A DNA stretch of 41,602 nt from an uncultured Pseudogracilibacillus sp. (GTDB taxonomy: Bacteria > Bacillota > Bacilli > Bacillales > Amphibacillaceae). The notes beneath the pieces are model-generated. The model did no database searches. It saw nothing but the letters and a program-made list of their open reading frames with translations, and was not told the DNA's origin. Where the stretch lies: NCBI GenBank assembly GCA_937960785.1, contig CALGOZ010000108.1, positions 1-41,602 of the forward strand, given 5' to 3'. A program made the translations under genes and the position numbers. Shown piece by piece: positions 17,731 to 27,156 of the stretch; positions within the stretch are counted from its first letter, which is position 1; every line of letters begins with the position of its first letter.

Positions 17731-18921
17731 ATGAATAAAAAGACATTAATGGATGTATCTTTTTCCGGCAAGAAGGTGTTTTGCCGTGTAGATTTTAACG
17801 TACCAATGGAGGATGGGAAGGTAACGAACGATAAACGTATCGTTGCTGTGCTTCCGACAATTCGTTATTTAGTAGAACAAGGTGCAAAAATTATTTTAGC
17901 GAGTCATCTTGGCCGTCCGAAGGGAGAAGTCGTTGAGGAATTGCGCCTCGATCCAGTAGCTGAAAAGTTAGGTGAATTAATCGGTCAGAAAGTAAAAAAG
18001 GTCAACTCCGTTTATGGACCTGAGGTAGACGAAGCAATCGCAACTTTAGAAGAAGGCGAGATATTACTATTAGAAAATGTTCGCTTTGAACCAGGAGAAG
18101 AAAAGAACGATCCTAATCTTGCTAAAGCCTTTGCAAATATGGCAGACATTTATGTAAACGATGCGTTCGGTACAGCCCATAGAGCCCATGCATCTACTGC
18201 TGGAGTTGGTGAATACTTGCCGGGGGTTGCAGGATTTTTATTAGAAAAAGAAATCGATATTTTACATAAAGCTTTAGATAATCCGGAGCGCCCATTTACA
18301 GCGATTATTGGTGGTTCAAAAGTAAAAGACAAAATTAAAGTAATCGACAATTTACTCGACATAGTTGACAATATTTTAATCGGTGGCGGATTAGCAACGA
18401 CATTTTTAAAAGCTTTAGGCTATGAGATCGGTAATTCTTTGTTAGAAGAAGATAAAATTGACTTAGCAAAAGGATTTATGGAAAAAGCGAAGGATAAAGG
18501 AGTCAACTTCTATATTCAAACAGATGCGGTCATCGCAGATCAATTTAAAGAGGATGCTCAAGTAAAAACAGTAAAAGCCGATGGAATTGAGCCGGGTTGG
18601 ATGTGTTTAGATATCGGACCGGAAACATCAGCGACCTATCGTGATGTAATTTTGGACTCAAAACTTGTCGTCTGGAACGGCCCGATGGGTGTCTTTGAAA
18701 TGAAGCCGTTTAGTAAAGGAACAAGGGCGGTCGCCCAAGCCTTAGTCGATACGAAAGGGTATACGATTATAGGTGGAGGAGACTCGGCAGCAGCCGTTGA
18801 ATTATTCAGTTTAGCAGATAAAATGGACCACGTTTCAACCGGTGGCGGTGCGTCATTAGAGTTTATGGAAGGTAAAATATTACCCGGTATTGGGGTCTTA
18901 GACGATAAAGATGAGGAGTGA
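17731..18921 (+). CDS. pgk: Phosphoglycerate kinase
   Basis: This enzyme transfers phosphate from 1,3-bisphosphoglycerate to ADP in glycolysis. At 396 residues it has normal bacterial length. Key segments are the substrate loop RVDFNVPM near the N-terminus, SHLGRPKG, VNDAFGTAHRAHAS, the IGGSKVKDK region and the nucleotide loop near the C-terminus (GGGDSAAAVE, STGGGASLEF). The ATG follows GAAGGGGAAG. It is the first gene of the operon here. The stop is four bases before the tpiA GTG start. Confidence 0.97.
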   Translation: MNKKTLMDVSFSGKKVFCRVDFNVPMEDGKVTNDKRIVAVLPTIRYLVEQGAKIILASHLGRPKGEVVEELRLDPVAEKLGELIGQKVKKVNSVYGPEVDEAIATLEEGEILLLENVRFEPGEEKNDPNLAKAFANMADIYVNDAFGTAHRAHASTAGVGEYLPGVAGFLLEKEIDILHKALDNPERPFTAIIGGSKVKDKIKVIDNLLDIVDNILIGGGLATTFLKALGYEIGNSLLEEDKIDLAKGFMEKAKDKGVNFYIQTDAVIADQFKEDAQVKTVKADGIEPGWMCLDIGPETSATYRDVILDSKLVVWNGPMGVFEMKPFSKGTRAVAQALVDTKGYTIIGGGDSAAAVELFSLADKMDHVSTGGGASLEFMEGKILPGIGVLDDKDEE

Positions 18922-18925
18922 TTAC

Positions 18926-19687
18926 GTGCGTAAGATAGTCATTGCTGGTAACTGGAAGATGCATAAGACGAAGGAAGAAGTTGAGGCATTTTTCAAAGGG
19001 CTTGACTCTTTAACGACAAAGGAAGGAGTCGAAGCGGTAATTTGTAGTCCATTTCCCTATTTAGAAACGGTAGTTGAAAGGAGTAAATCGATTCCGGTAG
19101 CTTGTGGTGCCCAGACGATGCACTTTGAAGAAAGTGGTGCATTCACTGGAGAGGTAAGTCCGGTAATGCTTAAAGATATCGGCGTTACTTACGTTATTAT
19201 CGGTCATTCTGAACGACGTCAATATTTTAATGAAACTGACGAAACAGTAAATAAAAAAGTACATGCCGCCCATGCTCAGGAATTAACACCAATCGTTTGT
19301 GTCGGGGAATCGCTTGAACAGCGAGAAGCAAACGAAACTTTATCATTTATTGAAAAACAAGTAAAAGAAGCATTGCGTGGGGTAAAAGAAACCCAGATCG
19401 CCAGGACGATTATCGCGTATGAACCTATATGGGCAATAGGTACAGGAAAGACGGCTTCAAGCGAAGATGCAAATGAAGTCTGTAAGCATATTCGTGAAGT
19501 GATTAAATCATTAACGTCTGAAGAAGTAGCTAACAAAGTAACAATTCAGTATGGTGGTAGTGTAAATCCAGATAATATTGCTGAATTACTTGCAACTTCT
19601 GATATCGACGGAGCTTTAGTCGGTGGTGCTAGTTTAGAAGCTGAATCCTTTATGAAATTAGTAGAAGCGGGTAATGAGAAAAAATGA
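18926..19687 (+). CDS. tpiA: Triosephosphate isomerase
   Basis: This enzyme interconverts dihydroxyacetone phosphate and glyceraldehyde 3-phosphate. Active-site elements: GNWKMHK near the N-terminus, the catalytic His in IGHSERR, the catalytic Glu in AYEPIWAIGTG, and the phosphate loop YGGSVNPDN. An ATG at 18911 extends the frame but lies inside the end of pgk. The GTG at 18926, 7 bases after GAGGAG, gives the standard N-terminus MRKIVIAGNWKM and 253 residues. Its stop overlaps the next start (ATGA). Confidence 0.97.
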   Translation: MRKIVIAGNWKMHKTKEEVEAFFKGLDSLTTKEGVEAVICSPFPYLETVVERSKSIPVACGAQTMHFEESGAFTGEVSPVMLKDIGVTYVIIGHSERRQYFNETDETVNKKVHAAHAQELTPIVCVGESLEQREANETLSFIEKQVKEALRGVKETQIARTIIAYEPIWAIGTGKTASSEDANEVCKHIREVIKSLTSEEVANKVTIQYGGSVNPDNIAELLATSDIDGALVGGASLEAESFMKLVEAGNEKK

Positions 19688-21216
19688 AAAAATTAGTAGC
19701 CTTAATTATACTAGACGGGTTTGCCTTACGGGAAGAAACGGAAGGAAATGCAATAGCTCAGGCAAATAAGCCGAATTTCGACCGTTATTGGAATACATAC
19801 CCTCATAGTACACTTCATGTAAGTGGTGAATCGGTCGGACTTCCGGAAGGACAAATGGGAAATTCAGAGGTAGGCCATTTAAATATTGGTGCAGGACGTA
19901 TCGTTTATCAAAGTTTGACAAGAATAAATAAGGCGATTGAAGACCGTTCCTTTTTTGACAAAAACGTATTACTTGAAGCGATTGAACGTGCAAAACGTAA
20001 CGGTGGGGCTTTACATCTTTTCGGCCTATTATCTGATGGGGGAGTTCACAGTCATATCGATCACTTATTTGCCCTTTTAGAAATGGCAGCAGAACACGAA
20101 ATCGATGACGTTTACGTCCATGCTTTTTTAGATGGTCGAGATGTCGGACCGCAAACGGCACTCCCTTATATCGAGGCGACTGAAGAGAAAATGAAGCAAT
20201 TAGGAGTCGGGAAAATTGCGACTGTTATGGGGCGCTATTACGCGATGGACCGTGATGAACGTTGGGAACGTGTTAAACTAGCTTACGACGCCCTTACGTA
20301 CGGTGAAGGAAAAACTGCTCTCTCCGCCAAAGAAGCGGTAGAACAATCATATAAGGAAGAAGTATATGATGAGTTCGTTTTACCAACAGTTATTGTTGAA
20401 AAAGATGAAAAAAACCCTATTGCCACTATAGAAAACGGAGATGCAATCGTCTTTTTTAACTTCCGCCCAGACCGAGCGATTCAATTATCGAAAAGTTATT
20501 TATTAGAAGACTTTAGCGACTTTTCCCGTGGTGAGAAAAAGTTAGACGACATCTATTTTGTACAAATGGTACCGTATAGCGATGAAATTCCGGGACCGGT
20601 TGTTTTTGAAACGGTCGACTTAAAAAACACTCTCGGTGAAGTAATTGCTAAGGCTGGTTATAATCAACTTCGCATCGCCGAAACAGAGAAATATCCGCAC
20701 GTTACATACTTTGTTAGTGGAGGAAGGGAAGAAGAATTTCCAGGAGAAACGCGAATTTTAATCGATTCTCCGAAAGTACCAACTTACGACTTAAAGCCCG
20801 AAATGAGTGCTTATGAAGTTACTGATGCTTTATTAGAACAGTTAGAGCGTGATGATTTACATGCTATTATTTTAAATTTTGCAAATCCAGATATGGTTGG
20901 TCACTCTGGCATGTTAGAGCCGACAATTAAAGCAGTTGAAGCTGTCGATGAATGTTTAGGTAAAGTTGTCGACAAAATTTTAGAATTAGGTGGAACAGCG
21001 ATTATTACAGCAGATCACGGTAATGCTGATGAAATTATCGACGAAAATGGCGAACCGATGACGGCCCATACGACAAATCCAGTACCTGTCATTGTAACAA
21101 AAGAAAACATAACGCTACGCAACGACGGTATTTTAGCTGATTTAGCTCCGACAGTTCTCGATTTATTACACATTGAACAACCGGAAGAAATGACTGGGAA
21201 AACGTTAATTAAATAA
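19684..21216 (+). CDS. gpmI: 2,3-Bisphosphoglycerate-independent phosphoglycerate mutase
   Basis: This Mn-dependent enzyme converts 3- to 2-phosphoglycerate and belongs to the alkaline phosphatase superfamily. The 510-residue protein has the catalytic serine at about S61 in GQMGNSEVGH, early metal ligands in LDGF, and the later metal site in TADHGNAD and the HTTNPVP segment. It is coupled to tpiA by a 4-base overlap. A weak hairpin follows before eno. Confidence 0.97.
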   Translation: MKKLVALIILDGFALREETEGNAIAQANKPNFDRYWNTYPHSTLHVSGESVGLPEGQMGNSEVGHLNIGAGRIVYQSLTRINKAIEDRSFFDKNVLLEAIERAKRNGGALHLFGLLSDGGVHSHIDHLFALLEMAAEHEIDDVYVHAFLDGRDVGPQTALPYIEATEEKMKQLGVGKIATVMGRYYAMDRDERWERVKLAYDALTYGEGKTALSAKEAVEQSYKEEVYDEFVLPTVIVEKDEKNPIATIENGDAIVFFNFRPDRAIQLSKSYLLEDFSDFSRGEKKLDDIYFVQMVPYSDEIPGPVVFETVDLKNTLGEVIAKAGYNQLRIAETEKYPHVTYFVSGGREEEFPGETRILIDSPKVPTYDLKPEMSAYEVTDALLEQLERDDLHAIILNFANPDMVGHSGMLEPTIKAVEAVDECLGKVVDKILELGGTAIITADHGNADEIIDENGEPMTAHTTNPVPVIVTKENITLRNDGILADLAPTVLDLLHIEQPEEMTGKTLIK

Positions 21217-21248
21217 CCTTTTAAATAGATGACGGAAAGGTTAATTTT
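21214..21248 (+). terminator. Weak hairpin between gpmI and eno
   Basis: TAACCTTT and AAAGGTTA (8 bp) flank a 14-base loop and are followed by ATTTTT. The stem begins at the gpmI stop codon. It may be a partial terminator or a processing/stability element within the operon. Confidence 0.35.
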
Positions 21249-21278
21249 TAACTAAATTTAATAAGGAGAGATTAGAAA

Positions 21279-22571
21279 ATGCCTTACATTACAAAAGTGT
21301 ATGCTCGTGAAGTACTCGATTCCCGAGCAAATCCAACCGTTGAAGTAGAAATTGAAACGGAGTCCGGTGCCTTTGGGCGAGCACTTGTGCCGAGCGGAGC
21401 TTCAACGGGTGAATATGAAGCGGTGGAACTTCGCGACGGGGATAAAGAACGTTATTTAGGAAAAGGTGTCCTTCAAGCAGTTGCAAATGTAAATGAAAAA
21501 ATCGCCCCCGAATTACTTGGCTATGACGTTACACGGCAAAATGAAATCGATGCTATTATGATTGAAGTCGATGATACAGACAATAAGTCGAACTTAGGAG
21601 CAAATGCAATTTTAGGTGTATCGATGGCAGTAGCCCGCGCAGCTGCAGATTATTTAGGCTTACCGCTTTACAATTATTTAGGCGGATTTAATGCAAATGT
21701 GCTACCGGTACCAATGATGAATATCTTAAATGGTGGAGAACATGCAGATAACAACGTCGACATTCAGGAATTTATGATTATGCCGATGGTTTCACCGACG
21801 TTTAAAGAGGCTTTACGTGCAGGAGCAGAGGTTTTTCATGCATTACGTGATGTGTTACAAGATAAAGGTTTAAATACAGCTGTTGGTGATGAAGGCGGCT
21901 TTGCTCCGAACTTACAATCTAACGAAGAAGCACTTCAAACAATTGTAGAAGCAATTGAACGGGCAGGTTATAAAGTCGGGGAAGAGATCCAATTAGCAAT
22001 GGATGTTGCAGCCTCCGAAATGTATAGGGATGGTAAGTATCATTTTGCTGGAGAGGGTGTTACTCGTACTTCGGAAGAAATGGTCGATTGGTACGAGCGA
22101 CTTGTAGATAAGTATCCAATCGTATCAATTGAGGATGGTCTTGACGAAGATGATTGGGAGGGTCACAAATTACTTACGGAGAGAATCGGCGACCGTGTAC
22201 AATTAGTAGGTGACGATTTATTCGTTACAAATACCGAAAAATTACACGAAGGTATTGAAAAGGGTGTTGGTAACTCCATCTTAATTAAAGTAAACCAAAT
22301 TGGAACGTTAACAGAAACGTTCGAGGCGATTGAAATGGCAAAACGTGCCGGTTATACTGCAGTAATTTCTCACCGTTCTGGTGAAACTGAGGACTCAACG
22401 ATTGCCGATATTGCTGTAGCAACAAATGCAGGTCAAATTAAAACAGGAGCACCCTCCCGAACTGATCGCGTTGCAAAATATAACCAGTTACTTCGAATTG
22501 AGGATGAACTGGCTGGTTTTGGTGTATATGCTGGTTGGGAAGCTTTTTATAATATTAAACAGTCAGAGTAA
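21279..22571 (+). CDS. eno: Enolase
   Basis: This enzyme dehydrates 2-phosphoglycerate to phosphoenolpyruvate, which also feeds the PTS. The 430-residue protein shows the N-terminal SGASTGEYEA loop, metal ligands in AMDVAASE, SIEDGLDEDDW and LVGDDLFVT, the catalytic lysine in ILIKVNQIGT, and the signature SHRSGETED with the C-terminal GAPSRTDR segment. The ATG follows AAGGAGAG. It is the last gene of the operon, before a strong terminator. Confidence 0.97.
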   Translation: MPYITKVYAREVLDSRANPTVEVEIETESGAFGRALVPSGASTGEYEAVELRDGDKERYLGKGVLQAVANVNEKIAPELLGYDVTRQNEIDAIMIEVDDTDNKSNLGANAILGVSMAVARAAADYLGLPLYNYLGGFNANVLPVPMMNILNGGEHADNNVDIQEFMIMPMVSPTFKEALRAGAEVFHALRDVLQDKGLNTAVGDEGGFAPNLQSNEEALQTIVEAIERAGYKVGEEIQLAMDVAASEMYRDGKYHFAGEGVTRTSEEMVDWYERLVDKYPIVSIEDGLDEDDWEGHKLLTERIGDRVQLVGDDLFVTNTEKLHEGIEKGVGNSILIKVNQIGTLTETFEAIEMAKRAGYTAVISHRSGETEDSTIADIAVATNAGQIKTGAPSRTDRVAKYNQLLRIEDELAGFGVYAGWEAFYNIKQSE

Positions 22572-22592
22572 ACTTTTATAAAACGAAGAAGG

Positions 22593-22627
22593 ATCGAGTC
22601 AACTTTTGTTGATTCGATCTTTTTTTA
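22593..22627 (+). terminator. Terminator of the glycolytic operon
   Basis: GATCGAGTCAAC and GTTGATTCGATC form a 12-bp stem with one G-T pair, followed by TTTTTTT. Confidence 0.9.
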
Positions 22628-22736
22628 ATAATTTTTATTTTATAAGGTAGCGTTTTATGAAATTATATGCGATTATAGTGTTATAAAAACTTCGGTACAT
22701 ATTTGTCCCTATTTCAATTATTTAAGGAGGGGAAAT

Positions 22737-22750
22737 TGAAAGCGCTCACA
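22737..22750 (+). promoter_or_regulatory. CcpA cre site upstream of the KstD-like flavoprotein
   Basis: TGAAAGCGCTCACA matches the cre consensus TGWAANCGNTNWCA at all 14 positions. It lies about 95 bases before the flavoprotein start, so that gene is probably subject to carbon catabolite control. Confidence 0.75.
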
Positions 22751-22844
22751 AACAAATGTTGCTAAAATAAATATTTATAGAAAATAGAATAGTGTAACAG
22801 AAGGAACATACTTGCATTGATAGTGAAAAAGGGGGATGAGATTA

Positions 22845-24500
22845 TTGCAGTTTGATGTTATTGTTGTAGGAGCAGGATTAGCGGGATTAGTAGCGACAAA
22901 TGAAATTGCCCGTTCCGGAAAAAAGGTGTTGTTACTCGACCAAGAAGGTGAGCAGTCAATCGGTGGCCAAGCATGGTGGTCTTTCGGTGGTTTATTTCTA
23001 GTCGATTCAAAGGAACAGCGAGCAATGGGAGTAAAGGATTCTTTAGAACTAGCGTGGCAAGATTGGATTGGTACTGCAGCTTACGACCGACCTGATGAAG
23101 ATTATTGGGGGCGTAAATGGGCGGAACGGTACGTTGAGTTTGCTTATGAAGAAAAGCGTCCTTGGCTACGGGAGAAAAATGTCCGTTTTTTCCCTGTTGT
23201 AGGTTGGGCAGAACGAGGGGGATATTTAGCTGATGGACATGGAAATTCAGTTCCTCGTTTCCATATTACGTGGGGAACTGGCCCGGGTCTTGTCACACCG
23301 TTTGTTCATGAGTTGAATGAGTTGATTGCTCAAGGACTCGTTACGTTTAAAGGTAGACATCAAGCAGACGGTCTTATAAAAAAAGGCGATGCAATTACAG
23401 GAGTGTATGGTTCCGTTTTAGCACCGACAAATGTTCGAAGAGGAGAAGATAGTAACCGGGAAGTTATCGGTGAATTTTCTTATGAGGCAGAAGTTGTCGT
23501 CGTTGCAACGGGTGGAATAGGTGGAAATTTAGATTTAATTCGTAAAAATTGGCCAAAGCGATTGGGCAATCCACCGAAGACGATGGTATCTGGTGTGCCG
23601 AAACATGTTGACGGCAGGATGCTTTATATTACTGAAGAAATGGCCGGAGCAAATATTGTCAATCGAGATCGAATGTGGCACTATACGGAAGGGTTGAAGA
23701 ATTGGAATCCAATTTGGTCTAAACACGGGATTCGAATTTTACCAGGTCCTTCATCGATGTGGTTTGATGCGGAAGGTAATCGTTTCCCAACACCAAACTT
23801 TCCAGGCTTCGATACTCTCGGAACATTAGAAACAATAATGAAAACTGGATACGACTATTCTTGGTTTGTATTAACGAAGGACATTATTGAAAGTGAATTT
23901 GCTTTATCCGGTTCTGAACAAAACCCGGATTTAACGGAAAAAAGCTTCGGTAAATTGTTCCAACGCGTATTACCGGGAGCGCCAGGACCAATTCAAGCCT
24001 TTTTAGATTATGGTGAAGACTTCGTAATGGCGGAGACAATCGATAGTTTAGTAATTGAAATGAATAAGCTCGTCGGTGAAAAACGTATCGATATCGATCA
24101 TATGCGTAGACAAGTAGAAATGCGTGACCGCGAAGTGATGAATAAGTTTAATAAAGATTTACAAATTACAGCAATGCATGGAGCACGTTTCTATTTGGGA
24201 GATAAATTAATTCGTGCAGTAAAGCCTCATCGGTTGCTCGATCCAAAACATGGGCCTTTAATTGCGGTTCGTTTAAATATTTTAAGTCGAAAAACGTTAG
24301 GAGGCTTAGAAACGAACCTATCTGGGCAAGTGTTACGGCCTGATGGTACTTCGATTGATGGTTTATACGCTGTCGGTGAAGTTTGTGGCTTTGGAGGCGG
24401 AGGATTACACGGTTACCGTTCTTTAGAAGGTACGTTTTTAGGAGGATGTTTATTTACTGGAAAACAAACTGGTGCGGCAGTTGTTGAGCACCTACGCTAA
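22845..24500 (+). CDS. FAD-binding dehydrogenase, 3-ketosteroid dehydrogenase / fumarate reductase flavoprotein family
   Basis: This is a soluble flavoprotein of about 551 residues. The N-terminal Rossmann motif VVGAGLAG and the acidic end of the second strand (LLLDQE) bind FAD. The C-terminal FAD segment GLYAVGEVCGFGGGG with GTFLGGCLFTG is characteristic of KstD-like and fumarate-reductase-like dehydrogenases. An ATG at 22836 directly abuts the AAAAAGGGGG ribosome site. The TTG at 22845, 9 bases after it, is the better start. It is transcribed alone under a perfect cre site, just before an acyl-CoA catabolic cluster. The substrate is not known; a role in dehydrogenating a cyclic or steroid-like compound is inference from fold and neighbours. 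Confidence 0.8.
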   Translation: MQFDVIVVGAGLAGLVATNEIARSGKKVLLLDQEGEQSIGGQAWWSFGGLFLVDSKEQRAMGVKDSLELAWQDWIGTAAYDRPDEDYWGRKWAERYVEFAYEEKRPWLREKNVRFFPVVGWAERGGYLADGHGNSVPRFHITWGTGPGLVTPFVHELNELIAQGLVTFKGRHQADGLIKKGDAITGVYGSVLAPTNVRRGEDSNREVIGEFSYEAEVVVVATGGIGGNLDLIRKNWPKRLGNPPKTMVSGVPKHVDGRMLYITEEMAGANIVNRDRMWHYTEGLKNWNPIWSKHGIRILPGPSSMWFDAEGNRFPTPNFPGFDTLGTLETIMKTGYDYSWFVLTKDIIESEFALSGSEQNPDLTEKSFGKLFQRVLPGAPGPIQAFLDYGEDFVMAETIDSLVIEMNKLVGEKRIDIDHMRRQVEMRDREVMNKFNKDLQITAMHGARFYLGDKLIRAVKPHRLLDPKHGPLIAVRLNILSRKTLGGLETNLSGQVLRPDGTSIDGLYAVGEVCGFGGGGLHGYRSLEGTFLGGCLFTGKQTGAAVVEHLR

Positions 24501-24586
24501 CCCACTCATAAGTTTTTTTAACTATCGATATAGCTTTAATTTATTTTAAAAATTCACGCCTAATTAATTGACTTATCGCAGGCAAT

Positions 24587-24600
24587 TGTATACGCTTACA
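24587..24600 (+). promoter_or_regulatory. cre-like site upstream of the first acyl-CoA synthetase
   Basis: TGTATACGCTTACA matches the CcpA cre consensus at 13 of 14 positions, about 75 bases before the gene. The 16-base GTATACGCTTACATTA is repeated exactly before the SCP2 gene. Confidence 0.6.
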
Positions 24601-24674
24601 TTATAGAGTGCATGCTGTTAGTGTTTATTTTCAACAAGAAAGCTTTTTAGCTGATAAATGTGGGGGGATGAAAG

Positions 24675-26498
24675 ATGAAAAAGATAAATAACATCGTCGA
24701 AATGTTACACCGAAGTGTAGAGAAGTATCCGGATAAAGATGCATTAAAGTATAAAGTTAGAGGAACATATATAGGAATGACTTATCAATCCTTATGGGAA
24801 AACATTAAAAGCTTTGCTTTTGGACTTAGTCATGTCGAAGTAAAAAAAGATGACAAAGTAGCAATCATTTCAAATAGTGGGCCTAAATGGACGATAAGTG
24901 ATTTTGCAATTGCAAGTATAGGGGCTGTGAGTGTTCCTGTATATCCAACTCTACCAACAGAGCGGGTTGAGTATATCTTAAATAAAACGGAAGCGACTAT
25001 TGCTATCGTAGAAAATAAAGAACAGTTTATGAAAGTAAAAAATGCAAAAACAAAGGTTAAACATGTTATTTTAATGGATGCAGAAGATGATTCTTCCTTA
25101 AGTGAAGGAGACTATACTTTTGAAGAAATCCAAGAATTTGGTAAGGGGAAGGATGTTAGTGACTGGGAATCCTCTTGGCGACAAATCGAGAGGGATGATT
25201 TATTAACAATTATAAGTACATCAGGTACGACTGGAAATCCAAAAGGGGCAATGCTCACCCATGGAAATATTTTATCAAATATAGAAGGAGTTAGTTACTT
25301 TATCCAAATCAGGCCAAGCGATACAAACTTATCCTATTTACCTGTTTCTCATGTTTTAGAACGTACGGCAGGTCATTATTTACCTCTATATTATGGTATG
25401 ACTATTGCTTATGCAGAAAGTATCGATACAATTCCTGATAACTTAAAAGAAATACGACCAACAATATTTACAAGCGTACCTCGACTATTTGAGAAAATAT
25501 ATACAACTATTCAAGAACAGATCAATAACAGCTCACCGTTGAAACAAAAAATTTTCAATTGGGCTTTAGAAGTAGGAAAAGAACGCTATGATTATTATCT
25601 AAAGGCAAGGGTCGATGATTTTATTAGTGAAACCTATATGCCAAAAAGCTTACAACGTAAATGGCGACTAGCCAATCGGCTTGTTTTTCAAAAAATAAAA
25701 GACCAACTAGGTGGGCGTGTAAGAGTTACTGTATCCGGAGGAGGTACATTAAATGAAGAAATAGCTCGATTTTTCTGGGCCTTAGATATACCAATTTATG
25801 AAGGTTATGGTTTAACAGAAACCTCTCCAATCGTAACAGCGAATCCGATGACTCGGGGAAAGGCTGGTTCCGTTGGAAAGGTATTGCCTAATCTAGAAGT
25901 GAAAATAGCTGAAGATGGTGAAATACTCGTAAAGGGACCGAGTATTACTTCGGGATACTATAATGACCCTGAAGAGACTGAAGCCTCTTTTGAAGGTGAT
26001 TGGTTTAAAACTGGAGATATCGGTGAATTTGATGAAGAAGGTTATTTAAAAATTCTCGATCGGAAGAAACGAATTTTAGTTTTATCGACGGGAATGAATG
26101 TTGCTCCACAGCCGATTGAAAACGCAATGAATGAAAGCCCTTACATTGCACAATCTCTAGTTATTGGTGAAGATCGTAATTATATTTTAGCGATTATTAA
26201 CCCAGAATTTGAAGCTCTGTTAGAATGGGCAAAAAGAAACGGCATTAAAGAAACAGAGCGTCAACAACTTTGTGCCAATCCGAAAGTAAAAGCTATGTTA
26301 GAACAGGAAGTATTTCGCTTAACAGAACGTTTTACAAATTATTCACAACCGAAAAAGGTAATAATCGCAAGTGATGAATGGACAATCGAAAGTGGCGAAT
26401 TAACGCCGAAATTGTCACTACGTGCAAATATAGTCGAAGAAAAATACGCCGATCTAATTGAAGCTACCTACAATGAAGAAAAAGAAGATGCAAGTTAA
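24675..26498 (+). CDS. Long-chain acyl-CoA synthetase, AMP-forming (first copy)
   Basis: This enzyme activates a fatty or other carboxylic acid to its CoA thioester through an acyl-AMP. It has 607 residues. Motifs: P-loop TSGTTGNPKG (182-191), GYGLTETSP (377-385), TGD (446-448), hinge DRKK (462-465), and the C-terminal catalytic lysine region ELTPKLSLR. ANL-family size and motif placement match FadD15-like long-chain synthetases. The ATG follows GGGGGGATGAAAG. It forms its own transcription unit, with a cre-like site before and a strong terminator after. It is closely related to the second synthetase at 32435. Confidence 0.92.
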   Translation: MKKINNIVEMLHRSVEKYPDKDALKYKVRGTYIGMTYQSLWENIKSFAFGLSHVEVKKDDKVAIISNSGPKWTISDFAIASIGAVSVPVYPTLPTERVEYILNKTEATIAIVENKEQFMKVKNAKTKVKHVILMDAEDDSSLSEGDYTFEEIQEFGKGKDVSDWESSWRQIERDDLLTIISTSGTTGNPKGAMLTHGNILSNIEGVSYFIQIRPSDTNLSYLPVSHVLERTAGHYLPLYYGMTIAYAESIDTIPDNLKEIRPTIFTSVPRLFEKIYTTIQEQINNSSPLKQKIFNWALEVGKERYDYYLKARVDDFISETYMPKSLQRKWRLANRLVFQKIKDQLGGRVRVTVSGGGTLNEEIARFFWALDIPIYEGYGLTETSPIVTANPMTRGKAGSVGKVLPNLEVKIAEDGEILVKGPSITSGYYNDPEETEASFEGDWFKTGDIGEFDEEGYLKILDRKKRILVLSTGMNVAPQPIENAMNESPYIAQSLVIGEDRNYILAIINPEFEALLEWAKRNGIKETERQQLCANPKVKAMLEQEVFRLTERFTNYSQPKKVIIASDEWTIESGELTPKLSLRANIVEEKYADLIEATYNEEKEDAS

Positions 26499-26528
26499 TA
26501 GTATATTGATGAATGATTAAAACATTAA

Positions 26529-26567
26529 TCCTCTAAAGTGGAAATAAATCTACTTTAGAGGATTTTT
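26529..26567 (+). terminator. Terminator of the first acyl-CoA synthetase gene
   Basis: TCCTCTAAAGT and ACTTTAGAGGA are perfect 11-bp complements followed by TTTTTATT. The rest of the gap to 26783 holds only the next cre-like site and a ribosome site. Confidence 0.9.
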
Positions 26568-26741
26568 ATTCGTAAAACAAGGGGAAGTGGTAGTGAGTTA
26601 TTATTTTAACCTACTATATCCTTAGAATTTACAAGAAATTAAAGGTGAATTTTTTTAACAATTCATATAAAAAAGGGAATAGAAAAAGGAGTGGTGAAAT
26701 AATTATCCGACATAAGAAGGAATGGAAAACAATACATAAAT

Positions 26742-26755
26742 AGTATACGCTTACA
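26742..26755 (+). promoter_or_regulatory. cre-like site upstream of the SCP2-thiolase operon
   Basis: AGTATACGCTTACA matches the cre consensus at 12 of 14 positions, about 30 bases before the SCP2 start. It shares 16 identical bases with the site at 24587. Confidence 0.5.
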
Positions 26756-26783
26756 TTAAGAATAATTTAAGGAGGAATTATCA

Positions 26784-27131
26784 ATGCAAGGTGTAAAAGA
26801 AATTTTAGAAGAAATTGAAACAGCTATGGATGACAAGCCGTCCTATGCAGAGGGTGTAAACGCAGTATTCCAGTTTGATTTATCAGGGGATGAAGCAGGA
26901 ACTTACCAAGTTGGCTTGAGCGATGAAGGAGAGAACTTTATTGCAGAAGGCGAAAAAGAAAAAGCAGACTGTATTTTACAAATGGATTCAGGTGACTTTG
27001 TAAAAATGGCAAACGGTGAATTAAACGGAACCCAAGCGTTTATGACCGGGAAACTGAAGATTAAAGGAAATATGGGTCTAGCCTTAAAATTACAGAGCAT
27101 TCTCGCTGCTTACAATAAAGAGAAAAATTAA
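26784..27131 (+). CDS. SCP2 sterol-transfer family protein
   Basis: This is a 115-residue single-domain SCP2 (sterol carrier protein 2) protein, with the typical pattern of NAVFQFDLSG, then a YQVGL strand, a DCILQMDSGDFVKMANGE segment and the C-terminal LKIKGNMGLALKL helix. SCP2 domains bind acyl-CoA and other hydrophobic ligands and probably hand substrate to beta-oxidation enzymes. The ATG follows AAGGAGG. It is the first gene of a seven-gene operon that continues with two acyl-CoA dehydrogenase-like subunits 25 bases later. Confidence 0.85.
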   Translation: MQGVKEILEEIETAMDDKPSYAEGVNAVFQFDLSGDEAGTYQVGLSDEGENFIAEGEKEKADCILQMDSGDFVKMANGELNGTQAFMTGKLKIKGNMGLALKLQSILAAYNKEKN

Positions 27132-27156
27132 TTGGTGAATAAGGGGGAGTCTAGCA

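Noticed and set aside
18911..19687. ATG 18911 as the tpiA start
   Set aside because: It lies upstream of the GAGGAG ribosome site and adds residues not seen in the family; GTG 18926 gives the standard N-terminus.
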